Assembly (NCBI RefSeq): GCF_000445475.1
Contig: NZ_AUPZ01000007.1
Location: 62,001-126,000, forward strand
Length of the DNA stretch: 64,000 nucleotides
Origin: Sulfurimonas hongkongensis
Lineage (GTDB): Bacteria; Campylobacterota; Campylobacteria; Campylobacterales; Sulfurimonadaceae
Reading direction: 5' to 3'
The notes beneath the pieces were generated by a model. The model made no database searches. It saw only the letters and a list, made by a program, of their open reading frames with translations, and was not told the DNA's origin. Positions 1 to 8,125 of the stretch are shown here, piece by piece (within the stretch, counting starts at the first letter, position 1; each line of letters begins with the position of its first letter). Position numbers and translations under genes: made by a program.

Positions 1-1
1 A

Positions 2-130
2 GAGATGCTATATACACTCCAATATCCATCACTATTTTTTTTAGACAATAGAGAACTTTTTGTATGTAAACCAATTAGAGGAGAGATCACTCCAAATGAG
101 CTAAATAGCTATTTGGAGGAGTGTAAGTAA
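2..130 (+). CDS. C-terminal fragment of a thioredoxin-fold-like protein (5' truncated by window edge)
   Basis: An open frame enters from the left edge and ends with TAA at 128-130, giving 42 residues. The fragment reads like the last third of a thioredoxin-fold protein: a YPS segment where the cis-proline would sit, a FFLDN strand, then an IRGEITPNELNSYLEE ending that resembles the beta-strand and terminal helix of thioredoxin-like thiol oxidoreductases. The CxxC part would lie outside the window, so the assignment is inference from pattern only. It converges on the minus-strand lipoprotein gene 20 bases downstream. Confidence 0.45.
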   Translation, partial: EMLYTLQYPSLFFLDNRELFVCKPIRGEITPNELNSYLEECK

Positions 131-150
131 CTTAACAGGAAGAAGCTTTT

Positions 151-516
151 TTACTTTTGTAGCTCTTCAACAATTGCTTTTCTGAGCTCTTTTAGCTCGT
201 CCCCTGAAGCCTCATCATCACCTGAAATGTGCTTGTTGTAAACTTTAATAGTTCTAGAGATTGTTTCGCCATTAACAGCTTTTTCAACAATTACAGCGTT
301 ACTTTTAAACTCAGTTACTCTCCAATTAGTCTTTTTTGCAGCTTCTTTAACCGCTTCAATTGCTTTTTCATTGCTTAAGTTGCCTATATATATAGCTGTT
401 TTAACTGTAGACTCGTCAGTCTCATCTATTTGAGCACCCATTTTTTTTGAAGTACAGCCAGCTGATAGAACAAGAGCGAGAGTAGAGATTAAAGCCAAGT
501 TTAAGATTTTGTTCAT
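151..516 (-). CDS. Small lipoprotein of unknown function
   Basis: 121 residues with a clear lipoprotein signal: basic MNK start, hydrophobic stretch, and lipobox LSAGC with Cys about residue 21. The mature part is charged and shows no motif I recognise. The start ATG at 516 follows a purine-rich stretch (aaaaaggatcat on the coding strand) acting as ribosome site. An FNR-like box at 610-623 lies about 100 bases upstream, a spacing compatible with a class II activator site for this gene, with TATTAT-like -10 sequence near 587-592. Function unknown; a link to NO/low-oxygen metabolism is inferred only from that box. Confidence 0.8.
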   Translation of the reverse strand: MNKILNLALISTLALVLSAGCTSKKMGAQIDETDESTVKTAIYIGNLSNEKAIEAVKEAAKKTNWRVTEFKSNAVIVEKAVNGETISRTIKVYNKHISGDDEASGDELKELRKAIVEELQK

Positions 517-609
517 TTTATGATCCTTTTTTTAATTTTCTTAATAAAATATAAAACTTTACAAAGAAATTTAACCAATCAATGATATAATAACAATCTT
601 AAAAAGAAA

Positions 610-623
610 TTGATGTAAGTCAA
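610..623. promoter_or_regulatory. FNR/NNR-like operator, TTGATGTAAGTCAA
   Basis: A 14-bp TTGAT-N4-GTCAA dyad, one base from the FNR consensus TTGAT-N4-ATCAA. It lies in the divergent space between the lipoprotein (minus) and the 63-residue membrane protein (plus). For the plus gene the centre is only about 39 bases before the ATG, too close for a standard -41.5 activator site; for the minus gene the spacing fits better. The regulator cannot be told from the site. Confidence 0.55.
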
Positions 624-655
624 GATTTTAAACTACGTATCAGATAAGGTAAATT

Positions 656-847
656 ATGATTTTAGATGTTGTCATTGTATTGGTTATGGCGGTTCCTATG
701 CTCCTCTTTGGAGTCTATCCAGGTCTTCTATTAGGGGATTTTTTAGAAAAAAAGCACAATATTGAAGAGGGACTAAAAAGAAAGATTGTTATCATTACAA
801 CCATAGTTTTTACTATAACTTTATCTTCTATTTTACATTACTTATAA
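656..847 (+). CDS. 63-residue inner-membrane protein next to the nor operon
   Basis: A short protein with two predicted membrane segments (about residues 3-27 and 43-61) joined by a charged loop with EKKHN and LKRK. ATG at 656 has AAGG at 647-650 as ribosome site. No family recognised. It sits 176 bases upstream of the nor operon in the same direction, behind its own FNR-like box, so co-regulation with denitrification is plausible but not shown. Confidence 0.65.
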   Translation: MILDVVIVLVMAVPMLLFGVYPGLLLGDFLEKKHNIEEGLKRKIVIITTIVFTITLSSILHYL

Positions 848-937
848 TATAATTATTTTTAATGTTCAAACCATTAATGTTTCACAAAGTAACATTAAAT
901 ATAAAACTTTCCTTAAATTTTAAATTAATCAATCAAA

Positions 938-951
938 TTGATTTATGTCAA
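938..951. promoter_or_regulatory. FNR/NNR-like operator before the nor operon, TTGATTTATGTCAA
   Basis: A TTGAT-N4-GTCAA dyad centred 79 bases before the ATG of the first gene of the nor operon. With the box at -41.5 the transcript would start near position 986 and have a leader of about 38 bases, which is realistic. CRP/FNR-family regulators (FNR, NNR, DNR, NssR) control nor genes in many bacteria; which one acts here is not visible. Confidence 0.65.
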
Positions 952-1023
952 TCATTTTTAATATAAATAGCACTAAACTACCTTTGATTCTGAAAAATTA
1001 CAACAATTACAAAAGGAGATACA

Positions 1024-1350
1024 ATGATAGAAGAAGTGGTTATGAGACAGGATATAGCTCTAGGTGATTTTTTAACTATCTTTGTATCTTCTGCTCTTGT
1101 TTTAGTATTTGGAGGATTCTATGTTGGTATATATACCGCTGTAAAAGTTAATTTACTTAAAAACTGGACTATGTTCTTAGCATATTCATTTTGGATGTTA
1201 ACTGCCTATTGTTTGTATTTGATGGGAAGTTTAATGCATGTAGGTGAATTTACAGCAAAGGCTTTAGTGGTTGCTGCAATTGGATTGTTATTACTTCCAC
1301 ACGCAGTCTATTTTATGCAGCATCAAGTTCATGAAGAGAATGAACATTGA
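1024..1350 (+). CDS. Nor-operon membrane protein of unknown function
   Basis: 108 residues with three predicted membrane helices (about 15-38, 48-70, 76-96) and a His/Glu-rich tail, QHQVHEENEH. Start ATG 1024 has an AAGGAG site at 1013-1018. It lies directly behind the FNR-like box and 42 bases ahead of norC, so it is the first gene of the nor transcript. No family recognised. A role as NO reductase assembly or accessory subunit is inferred from position. The His-rich tail could bind metal. Confidence 0.75.
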   Translation: MIEEVVMRQDIALGDFLTIFVSSALVLVFGGFYVGIYTAVKVNLLKNWTMFLAYSFWMLTAYCLYLMGSLMHVGEFTAKALVVAAIGLLLLPHAVYFMQHQVHEENEH

Positions 1351-1392
1351 TTTACTGCTATATATGTCAACAACAATTTATAGGAGGGCACA

Positions 1393-2079
1393 GTGGCTAA
1401 TAAAGTATCCGTATGGAGCGATAATCGTTTCTGGCAACGATCAGCAGCTTGGGTTACAGGATTCGCAGCAGTACTATTGATTTGGCTAACATTTGATACA
1501 TCAGCTCAAATTTCAATGGGTACAGACGAAGATATACAAAACGGCGTAACTAAGAGGGTTCCAGGACCAACGGTTATTAATTATAAAATCACTTATGAAA
1601 TGAGTGCTAAACGTGGACATGAAGTGCCAATCATTGGTGGCAATGATGGTAAAGGGATGTCTCTATTTCAAGAAAAAGAAAAGTTCTTTGGAAGAGATGA
1701 CTGGTCTGAAGAAGAAGCAAGAGAGTTACTTCACCTAGGTAAACTCGGCTCTCAAACTAAAAACTGTATGAACTGTCATACACTTCTTGGTAATGGCGCT
1801 TACTATGCACCAGATTTAACTAAAGCATGGTTAGACCCAGCTTGGGAAGATGGAACAATGATGGCAATGACAGGCAAAGATACAAAAGAAGAGGCTATGG
1901 CTGAGTTCTTACAGCATCCTTCAACTTATCCAACTCATGCTAGAATGATGCCAGATCTTGGTATTACAGCAGAAGAGGCTAAAGGCTTAGTTGCTTTCTT
2001 GAAACATATGTCAACTATTGATACAAATGGTTTTCCAAGAAACTTTGGAAAAATAAGAGGAGCAGTACATGGCAAGTAA
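1393..2079 (+). CDS. norC: Nitric oxide reductase cytochrome c subunit NorC
   Basis: Membrane-anchored cytochrome c subunit of cNOR, passing electrons to NorB for 2 NO to N2O. One N-terminal membrane segment (about 17-34), then a periplasmic domain with heme motif CMNCH at 125-129 followed by the NorC-type TLLGNGAYYAPDLTKAW segment; Met of RMMPDLG is the likely distal ligand. At 228 residues it is longer than classical NorC (about 150) because of an extra stretch between anchor and heme, which I believe is common in this phylum. It starts with GTG at 1393 behind AGGAGG and overlaps norB by 11 bases, indicating translational coupling. Confidence 0.95.
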   Translation: MANKVSVWSDNRFWQRSAAWVTGFAAVLLIWLTFDTSAQISMGTDEDIQNGVTKRVPGPTVINYKITYEMSAKRGHEVPIIGGNDGKGMSLFQEKEKFFGRDDWSEEEARELLHLGKLGSQTKNCMNCHTLLGNGAYYAPDLTKAWLDPAWEDGTMMAMTGKDTKEEAMAEFLQHPSTYPTHARMMPDLGITAEEAKGLVAFLKHMSTIDTNGFPRNFGKIRGAVHGK

Positions 2080-3502
2080 TCACTTAACAGGTATTGGAAG
2101 TGAATCAAAACAATTAGCAACATGGTATTTCGCTTTTGCTGCAATTATCTTTGGTGCACAATTATTATTTGGTTTAGTTGCAGCTATTCAGTATGTTATG
2201 CCAGGTTTTCTTTTTGAAATTCTTGACTTTTCAGTTGCTAGAATGTTACACATTAATGCGCTAGTTGTATGGATGGTATTTGCAATGTTTGGTGCTGTTT
2301 ACTGGTTACTACCAGATGAGACAGGTATTGAGACTATTGGTATTAAGGTCGGTAAACTACTTTACTGGGTATTTGTAGCGGCTATCGTTATAGTTATTCT
2401 TGTATATATATTTGTACAAGTAGGACCTGCAGATGAAACATCGATCTGGTTTATACATGAAGGTCGTGAGTATATCGAAGCTCCTCGTTGGGCAGATATC
2501 GGTATAGTTGTTGTGGCTTTAGGGTTTGTTGCAAACCTTTTTATGACAGGTATGACAGGTAAGCGTTCAGGAATTGTTACAGTTTTAATGGCTGATATGA
2601 TTGCTTTTGCTGGCCTTTACTTAACAGGTATGTTTTTTACTGATAACATCACAGTTGATCAATACTGGTGGTGGTGGGTAATTCACTTATGGGTTGAAGC
2701 TACTTGGGAAGTTTATGTTGGTGCATTGGCTGCTTATGGTCTTATCACTATGATTGGCGCACATCGTAAAGTTGTTGAAATGTGGTTATGGATCGAAGTA
2801 GCTATGCTATTTGGTTCAGGTATCCTTGGTATGGGTCACCACTACTTCTGGATTGGTACACCTGAGTACTGGTGGGAAATTGGAGCACTATTTAGTGCAC
2901 TAGAGCCATTGCCGCTTGTAGCTATGTTTATCCACGTTCTTTATGACTGGGGTAAAACTCAAGGTGGGCAAGATGCAACCGGGCAAAAGCTCTCAGTTAT
3001 TAACAATAAACCAGCATTTACTTGGTTTGTTTTAAATGCTTTTGGTAACTTCTTAGGTGCAGGTATATGGGGATTTTTCCATACATTACCACAAGTAAAC
3101 CTTTATACTCATGGTACACAGTTTACTTCAGCACACGGTCACTTAGCGTTTTTTGGTGCTTATGCTACGATACTAATAGGTATGATGTATATTGCAGTTC
3201 AGGGAACAAACGGTATTAAAGTTATGAAAAGTACTAAGTCTTCTATCTGGGCTGTTAGTATGATCGCAGGTGGTGTCATGGGGATGACCGTAGCCCTTAC
3301 CGTTGCTGGATATGTTCAAGTTCTAGTCTCTCGTGCACAAATGGGTGCTACATGGGCAGGATACTTTGATGGCCAAAGCGGTTTATGGTTTGCACAGGCG
3401 ATGGATTGGAGACTAATTATGGGTGTTGTTACATTCACAGGTTTCCTTTTCTTAGCAAAAGACTTATTGTCAATTGGCAAAAGTCAAATTCACGAAAGAT
3501 AA
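2069..3502 (+). CDS. norB: Nitric oxide reductase catalytic subunit NorB
   Basis: 477-residue, about 12-helix heme-copper oxidase superfamily protein that reduces NO at a heme b3/FeB centre in the inner membrane. Visible ligands include His in RMLHINALVVWM, the His pair in MGHHYFWIG, and His in SAHGHLAFFGAY. Glu residues in WVEATWEVYVG mark it as NOR rather than oxidase. Length matches NorB of cNOR. It overlaps norC and is followed 10 bases later by a 51-residue membrane protein. No norQ or norD activation genes lie next to it. Confidence 0.96.
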   Translation: MASNHLTGIGSESKQLATWYFAFAAIIFGAQLLFGLVAAIQYVMPGFLFEILDFSVARMLHINALVVWMVFAMFGAVYWLLPDETGIETIGIKVGKLLYWVFVAAIVIVILVYIFVQVGPADETSIWFIHEGREYIEAPRWADIGIVVVALGFVANLFMTGMTGKRSGIVTVLMADMIAFAGLYLTGMFFTDNITVDQYWWWWVIHLWVEATWEVYVGALAAYGLITMIGAHRKVVEMWLWIEVAMLFGSGILGMGHHYFWIGTPEYWWEIGALFSALEPLPLVAMFIHVLYDWGKTQGGQDATGQKLSVINNKPAFTWFVLNAFGNFLGAGIWGFFHTLPQVNLYTHGTQFTSAHGHLAFFGAYATILIGMMYIAVQGTNGIKVMKSTKSSIWAVSMIAGGVMGMTVALTVAGYVQVLVSRAQMGATWAGYFDGQSGLWFAQAMDWRLIMGVVTFTGFLFLAKDLLSIGKSQIHER

Positions 3503-3512
3503 GGAGAATACT

Positions 3513-3668
3513 ATGTTTGAACCAATGTCAGATGTTGTACCAAGCTTTTTTGCTTGGATTAACCAAGGACCATTAACTCTTACGCTTTTTCTTCACACTA
3601 TTATTATACTTCCAATGTTTTGGATTTATAGGCAAGAAAAAACTCGTTTAGAGAACGAAAGTAAATAA
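3513..3668 (+). CDS. 51-residue single-span membrane microprotein after norB
   Basis: The ATG at 3513 has an AAGGAG site at 3501-3506, which fixes this start over a longer frame that would begin inside norB. The protein has one hydrophobic helix (about 19-38, LTLTLFLHTIIILPMFW) and a charged C-terminus, YRQEKTRLENESK. This topology resembles CcoQ-type small subunits of heme-copper oxidases, but there is no sequence match I can claim. Being the last gene of the nor transcript suggests a structural or assembly subunit of the NO reductase. Confidence 0.7.
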   Translation: MFEPMSDVVPSFFAWINQGPLTLTLFLHTIIILPMFWIYRQEKTRLENESK

Positions 3669-3676
3669 AAATCTGC

Positions 3677-3690
3677 GGGCCTTCGGGCCT
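3677..3690 (+). other. Short GGCC-TTCG-GGCC hairpin between nor and nirS
   Basis: Stem GGCC/GGCC closed by a TTCG tetraloop, with a G-T pair at the base. There is no T-run after it, so it is more likely an mRNA stability or processing element separating nor from nirS than a full terminator. No FNR-like box is visible between it and nirS, so nirS may be read from the nor promoter. Confidence 0.5.
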
Positions 3691-3722
3691 GTATGTGTCT
3701 TAATTTTAGGAGGAAGAATAAA

Positions 3723-5363
3723 ATGAGATTAAATAAATTAGTTACATCAGTTGCTGCATTAGCAGTTGTTAGTTCAGGTCTATTAGCAGATACATCTAAA
3801 ATGGATGTTGAAGCAGTATTTGAAAAAGAGTGTCAAGGTTGTCACGGTCCAAATCATGAGGGTGGTGTTGGTTCTGACTTACGTCCAGCAGTTATTGGTA
3901 AGAAAAACTCTTATGAGCTTGCTGCAGTTATCTTAAATGGTAAAGCTGGTACAGCAATGCCTCCATTTAAACAAAAATTTTCTAAATCTGATGCTGATGC
4001 AATGGTTGATTACCTTCAACACTTTAAAGGTAAAAAAATCAAGCAACTTACACTTGAAACTGTAAAAGCTGGTTGGAAACCTTTAAATGACAGAATGAAA
4101 TTTTACAAAAAATATCCAAATGCTGCAGATGTTAAGAAAAACACAGATATCTGTTTCGTAACTGAAAGAGATGCTGAGCGTGTTGCATTTGTTGATGGTA
4201 CTTCTGGTAAAGTTCTATCTAAACACCCAGCTGGTTTTGCTGTTCACGTAACAGTTACAAATAAGCGTCAACCTCGCTATGCTTACTCTATCTCTCGTTC
4301 AGGTTTAGTAACAATGTTTGACCTAAATACTCCGGGCCAACAAAAAATTGCTCAAACTCAAGTTGGTTCTGACTCTCGTGGTCTTGCAGTTTCTCCAGAT
4401 GGTAAGTATCTAATGGCTGGTAACTATGTTCCAGGCGGTGCTGTACTTATGGATGCGATGACATTAGAGCCACTGAAAGTTTATCCAACTTCTAGTGTAA
4501 TTAAACCAAATGGTGACATCGATTCATCTCGTGTTGCAGGTGTTTTTGATACTCCATACGGTCCTTATATAGCTTTTGCACTTAAAGATGGTGGACATGT
4601 TTATATCGTAGATTATTCTAAACCAAACTTCCCAATCGTTGGTGATATTCCAAATATTGGTGACATTCTTCACGATGGTTTCTTAAATGAAGGTAAAGAG
4701 ATTGGTAGATACTTATTTATCGCTTCTCAAGGTTCTGATGTAGTTGGTGTTGTTGACTTTAAAACTAAGTCACTTGTAACTAAAATCTATACTGGTCCAG
4801 CTTCTAAGCCACACCCAGGTCAAGGTTCTTCTTGGTACAATGAGCAACTAGGTCAACAACTTGGTGCTACTGTTAATATGAACTTAGGTCAAGTAACTAT
4901 TTGGGATGATAACTTTGATGTTATTCGTCAAATTCCAATAGGTGGTGGTGGTCTATTTATCGGAACAAGTGAGCATACTCCTTTTCTTTGGGCAGATAAT
5001 GTACTTGGTGGAGAGGCTAACTGGAATAAAGTTCACTTGATTAATAAACAAACTCTTGAGGTAGATAGAATCCTTACTGTTGGTAAAACTCAAGGTACGG
5101 TTATAGATCCAGTTACACACAAAGTTTTATATAAATGGAAAGTTCCAACTGTTAAAGATAAAGATGGCAAAGCTGTCACTCCTAGAATCTTACACGCTGA
5201 ACCAGCTAATCACGGTCACTGGACTATGATTTCTGAGTGGAATGCGGGTCGTATCGGTATATATGAAGCTAAAACAGGTAAATTTGTTAAATACATCACT
5301 GGTTTAACAACTCCTACTTTTACTTACTCTATCGAACATAGACAAACTATCCCAGGTGCATAA
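3723..5363 (+). CDS. nirS: Cytochrome cd1 nitrite reductase NirS
   Basis: Periplasmic NO-forming nitrite reductase. The 546-residue protein begins at ATG 3723 behind AGGAGG (3708-3713); a longer frame adds ten residues without a ribosome site. It has a Sec signal peptide (about 1-22), a cytochrome c domain with CQGCH at 37-41, then an eight-bladed heme d1 propeller including the conserved HVTVT and ISRSG segments and a C-terminal HAEPANHGHW motif. Length is close to the Pseudomonas enzyme. It lies 54 bases after the nor genes. Confidence 0.97.
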   Translation: MRLNKLVTSVAALAVVSSGLLADTSKMDVEAVFEKECQGCHGPNHEGGVGSDLRPAVIGKKNSYELAAVILNGKAGTAMPPFKQKFSKSDADAMVDYLQHFKGKKIKQLTLETVKAGWKPLNDRMKFYKKYPNAADVKKNTDICFVTERDAERVAFVDGTSGKVLSKHPAGFAVHVTVTNKRQPRYAYSISRSGLVTMFDLNTPGQQKIAQTQVGSDSRGLAVSPDGKYLMAGNYVPGGAVLMDAMTLEPLKVYPTSSVIKPNGDIDSSRVAGVFDTPYGPYIAFALKDGGHVYIVDYSKPNFPIVGDIPNIGDILHDGFLNEGKEIGRYLFIASQGSDVVGVVDFKTKSLVTKIYTGPASKPHPGQGSSWYNEQLGQQLGATVNMNLGQVTIWDDNFDVIRQIPIGGGGLFIGTSEHTPFLWADNVLGGEANWNKVHLINKQTLEVDRILTVGKTQGTVIDPVTHKVLYKWKVPTVKDKDGKAVTPRILHAEPANHGHWTMISEWNAGRIGIYEAKTGKFVKYITGLTTPTFTYSIEHRQTIPGA

Positions 5364-5381
5364 TTAGCACCTACACTATAA

Positions 5382-5405
5382 GCTTCTCTCCTTTTGGGGA
5401 GAAGC
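5382..5405 (+). terminator. Hairpin after nirS
   Basis: Ten-base stem GCTTCTCTCC / GGGGAGAAGC with one T-G pair and a TTTT loop, 19 bases after the nirS stop. No clear T-run follows, so it may be a weak terminator or a 3' stabiliser. It separates the nor-nirS block from the next FNR-like promoter. Confidence 0.6.
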
Positions 5406-5434
5406 CCCCTCAAACTTCACAAAAAACGACAAAC

Positions 5435-5448
5435 TTGACTAAAATCAA
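5435..5448. promoter_or_regulatory. FNR/NNR-like operator before the heme d1 operon, TTGACTAAAATCAA
   Basis: A TTGAC-N4-ATCAA dyad centred 128 bases before the cytochrome gene that opens the nirJ-nirF-nirE operon. With the box at -41.5 the start would be near 483 bases into this kilobase (about 5483), leaving an 87-base leader. The same type of site occurs before the nor operon and ygbA. Confidence 0.6.
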
Positions 5449-5569
5449 CTACTTTTTTGTAATAAATAGCTATTCTAATATGTGCAAATAGTGACAAAAT
5501 TCAAATTTGCATAAACATTAAATCAAGCTTTGCTTTGGTAAAATAAAACATAAATATGAAAGATGTGAC

Positions 5570-5875
5570 ATGAAAAAATATATAGTGCTAATACTCTCTT
5601 TATCTGCTTTTTTATACTCTAATAATATAGATGGAAAAGAAGTATTTAAAACCTACTGTTGGGGATGCCATCATGAGACTGCTGAAGCCTTTGGACCTCC
5701 ATTTTCAGAAATTGCAGCTAAGCGAACAAGAGATGAAATTGCAGCTTATATAATCGACCCAAAGGCAATGTATGAAGCTTTTGGTTATAAAAGAAGTGTA
5801 ATGACTGAGTTTAACTTAAATGACAAAGAAAGAGATGCGGTAGTAGACTACGTTCTCTTACAAAAGGGCAAATAA
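5570..5875 (+). CDS. Monoheme c-type cytochrome of the nir cluster (NirC/NirM-like)
   Basis: 101 residues with a signal peptide (about 1-17) and one heme motif CWGCH at 30-34. A Met in RSVMTEF may be the distal ligand. Small periplasmic cytochromes in nir clusters serve as electron donors to NirS or in heme d1 assembly (NirM, NirC). Which of the two this is cannot be told. The stop TAA shares its last base with the ATG of nirJ, so the two are translationally coupled. Confidence 0.88.
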   Translation: MKKYIVLILSLSAFLYSNNIDGKEVFKTYCWGCHHETAEAFGPPFSEIAAKRTRDEIAAYIIDPKAMYEAFGYKRSVMTEFNLNDKERDAVVDYVLLQKGK

Positions 5876-6999
5876 TGTTTAGATTATCAAACCTAATATC
5901 TTCGGTGGTTGAGGGCAAAAAGGAGAGAGTCTTAGATGGCTCTATAGCTATTTGGAACTTTACAAATCGCTGTAACTTATCTTGCATGCACTGCTATTCA
6001 AAATCAACTCTTGACGAAGTGGATACGCTTACAACCTCGCAGATAAAAAAAACCATCTTAGAGATGAAGGAAAATGGTGTAAAGTTCATCATATTCTCAG
6101 GAGGAGAACCGTTAACTAGAAAAGATCTCTTTGAAATAGCTGATTTTTGCAAGGAAAACGGCATTATAACTTACTTATCTAGTAATGGTTTATATTTTAC
6201 AAAGGGTAATATTGGACGTATAGTAGATACATTTAATTATGTTGGGGTAAGTATAGATGGAGATGAGCCCACTCATGATTACTTCCGTGGTCTAAAAGGT
6301 GCATTTAGAGAGACACTTAAAGCTGTACAACTTGCTAACTCTACAGGTGCTAAAGTGGGTATTCGCTTTACTATCACAAAAGATACTGTTAATTCTTTAG
6401 AATATATTTTTGATTTGGTAGAAAAAGAAAATATACCTAAAATATATATTTCACATCTTGTATATTCTGGAAGAGGACTTGATAATCTTAAGATGGATCT
6501 CACAAAAGAGCAAAGAAGAGAGTCGGTTGAGTATATCCTAAAAAAAGCCTTTGAATATTATGAAAATGGCAGAGATATCGAGATAGTAACAGGTAATATG
6601 GAACAAGATGCCATACTTTTTTTAAATGAGTTTGCATCAAGATATCCACACCTAAAGGATACTATGAGAAGTAGACTCACTTCGTGGGGTGGAAACTCAG
6701 CTGGTAGAAAACTACTAAACATAAATAGCGAGGGAGATGTAAGACCCGACCCATTTTTTCCAATAACTATTGGTAATGTTATAAAACAAGACTTTGGCGA
6801 GATTTGGCAAAGTGGAGAGCTGCTTGACAAACTAAGATTGCACCCAAGAGAAGTGAGTGGTATCTGTAGTGATTGTGAGCAGATTGACATCTGTAACGGA
6901 GGCTCTCGTGCTCGTGCTTACGCTATAACTGGGGATTTGTGGAGCGAAGATCCATCATGCTACTTAACCAAAAGGGAGAGACAAAGAGATGAAGTTTAA
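5875..6999 (+). CDS. nirJ: Heme d1 biosynthesis radical SAM protein NirJ
   Basis: 374-residue cytoplasmic radical SAM enzyme. The SAM iron-sulfur cluster motif CNLSCMHC has Cys 33, 37 and 40; a GGEP motif follows (FSGGEPLTR). A C-terminal SPASM-like Cys set (CSDCEQIDIC, then DPSCYL) should bind an auxiliary cluster. NirJ replaces the propionates of didecarboxysiroheme with oxo groups on the way to heme d1. It is coupled by one base to the upstream cytochrome and overlaps nirF by 11 bases. Related AhbC/AhbD enzymes are alternatives, but the operon argues for NirJ. Confidence 0.92.
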   Translation: MFRLSNLISSVVEGKKERVLDGSIAIWNFTNRCNLSCMHCYSKSTLDEVDTLTTSQIKKTILEMKENGVKFIIFSGGEPLTRKDLFEIADFCKENGIITYLSSNGLYFTKGNIGRIVDTFNYVGVSIDGDEPTHDYFRGLKGAFRETLKAVQLANSTGAKVGIRFTITKDTVNSLEYIFDLVEKENIPKIYISHLVYSGRGLDNLKMDLTKEQRRESVEYILKKAFEYYENGRDIEIVTGNMEQDAILFLNEFASRYPHLKDTMRSRLTSWGGNSAGRKLLNINSEGDVRPDPFFPITIGNVIKQDFGEIWQSGELLDKLRLHPREVSGICSDCEQIDICNGGSRARAYAITGDLWSEDPSCYLTKRERQRDEV

Positions 7000-8125
7000 T
7001 AAAATACTACTTGGTGCAATAGTCCTTGCATCTATGTTTTTAAGTCTAGAGGCAAAGGGTGTAAATCCAATTTTAAGAATGCTAGATAAGGAAGAAAAAA
7101 TCTTTGTAGTTGAGAGAGAAGATAGCTCTTTGGCGGTTATAGAAAAGGGTTTGACAAAGTCTCATATAAAAGGTGTTCACAACATGAATCACGGTGTTGT
7201 AAAGTTTTACGATAAGGACGGCTACATAATCTCACGTGATGGTTATGTTATAAAGTTTGATCCAGAAGAAGAAGCTATACTAAAAGAGAAAAAAACAAGC
7301 GACAGTGCTATTGGCTTTACAGTGGCAAAAAACTTTCTTGCTGTTGCAAACTACGCTAAAAAAAGTGTAGATATCTTAGATAGAGATCTAAATCCTCTGC
7401 AATCTTTTGAGACAGGATCAAAAAATGTTGGTATAAAGCAGTATAAAAACTATCTCATCTTCTCACAAATGAACAATGACAAAATAACAGTCCTAAGAGA
7501 TAAAAATGAGGGCAAAGGAGTTCCTCATTTTGAAATCTACAAAGAGTTTGAAGATGTAGGAGTGATGCCTTTTGATGCTATGATAAAAGACAACAACTTC
7601 ATAACTGGTTTTTTTCAAAGTGATCACTTTGGAGTTGTAGATCTTGATACTATGAAGTACTCTAAGATAAAAATACTTTTAGATGATAGAAAACCTGTAC
7701 TTAAAGTGCCTCACTTTGGTTTTTGGAGTATTGGTGGTGGGCATGTCTTTATCCCAGCGGTTGGAAACAACAAAGTCTTAGTATATACACCTGACTTTAA
7801 GTTTGAAAAAGTTATAGAGACTGAGGGTTTGCCAGTATTTACTGCTCTCTCACCAGATAAAAAATACTTAGCTGTAACATTTAGCGGAGATAAATTCCCT
7901 GTACTTCAAATCATAGATACTAAGACTTTAGAAGTTATTAAAAGATTTGAGTTTGATGGAAAGGTTTTACATGTTAGATGGTCAAACATCAGACCAAAAC
8001 TGTATGTATCTGTAAATGATACAAATAAAGTAGCTGTATTAAATACTGATTTATGGTACCTAAGTCGTGAAATATTTCAAATAAAAAAACCATCAGGTAT
8101 ATTTATTTATGAGGAAGACAGATAA
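6989..8125 (+). CDS. nirF: Heme d1 biosynthesis protein NirF
   Basis: 378 residues with an N-terminal signal (about 1-22) and a beta-propeller related to the d1 domain of NirS, without a cytochrome c domain. Recognisable d1-family segments include HGVVKFYDKDGYIISRDG near residue 68 and the GGGHVFIP region. NirF binds a heme d1 precursor in the periplasm and is needed for d1 formation. It overlaps nirJ by 11 bases and nirE by one, so the three are one translational unit. NirN is the other propeller relative but would carry a heme c motif, which is absent. Confidence 0.9.
   Translation: MKFNKILLGAIVLASMFLSLEAKGVNPILRMLDKEEKIFVVEREDSSLAVIEKGLTKSHIKGVHNMNHGVVKFYDKDGYIISRDGYVIKFDPEEEAILKEKKTSDSAIGFTVAKNFLAVANYAKKSVDILDRDLNPLQSFETGSKNVGIKQYKNYLIFSQMNNDKITVLRDKNEGKGVPHFEIYKEFEDVGVMPFDAMIKDNNFITGFFQSDHFGVVDLDTMKYSKIKILLDDRKPVLKVPHFGFWSIGGGHVFIPAVGNNKVLVYTPDFKFEKVIETEGLPVFTALSPDKKYLAVTFSGDKFPVLQIIDTKTLEVIKRFEFDGKVLHVRWSNIRPKLYVSVNDTNKVAVLNTDLWYLSREIFQIKKPSGIFIYEEDR

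Noticed and set aside
1271-1480. 69-codon frame bridging the 108-residue protein and norC
   Set aside because: Overlaps two well-supported genes in another frame and has no ribosome site.
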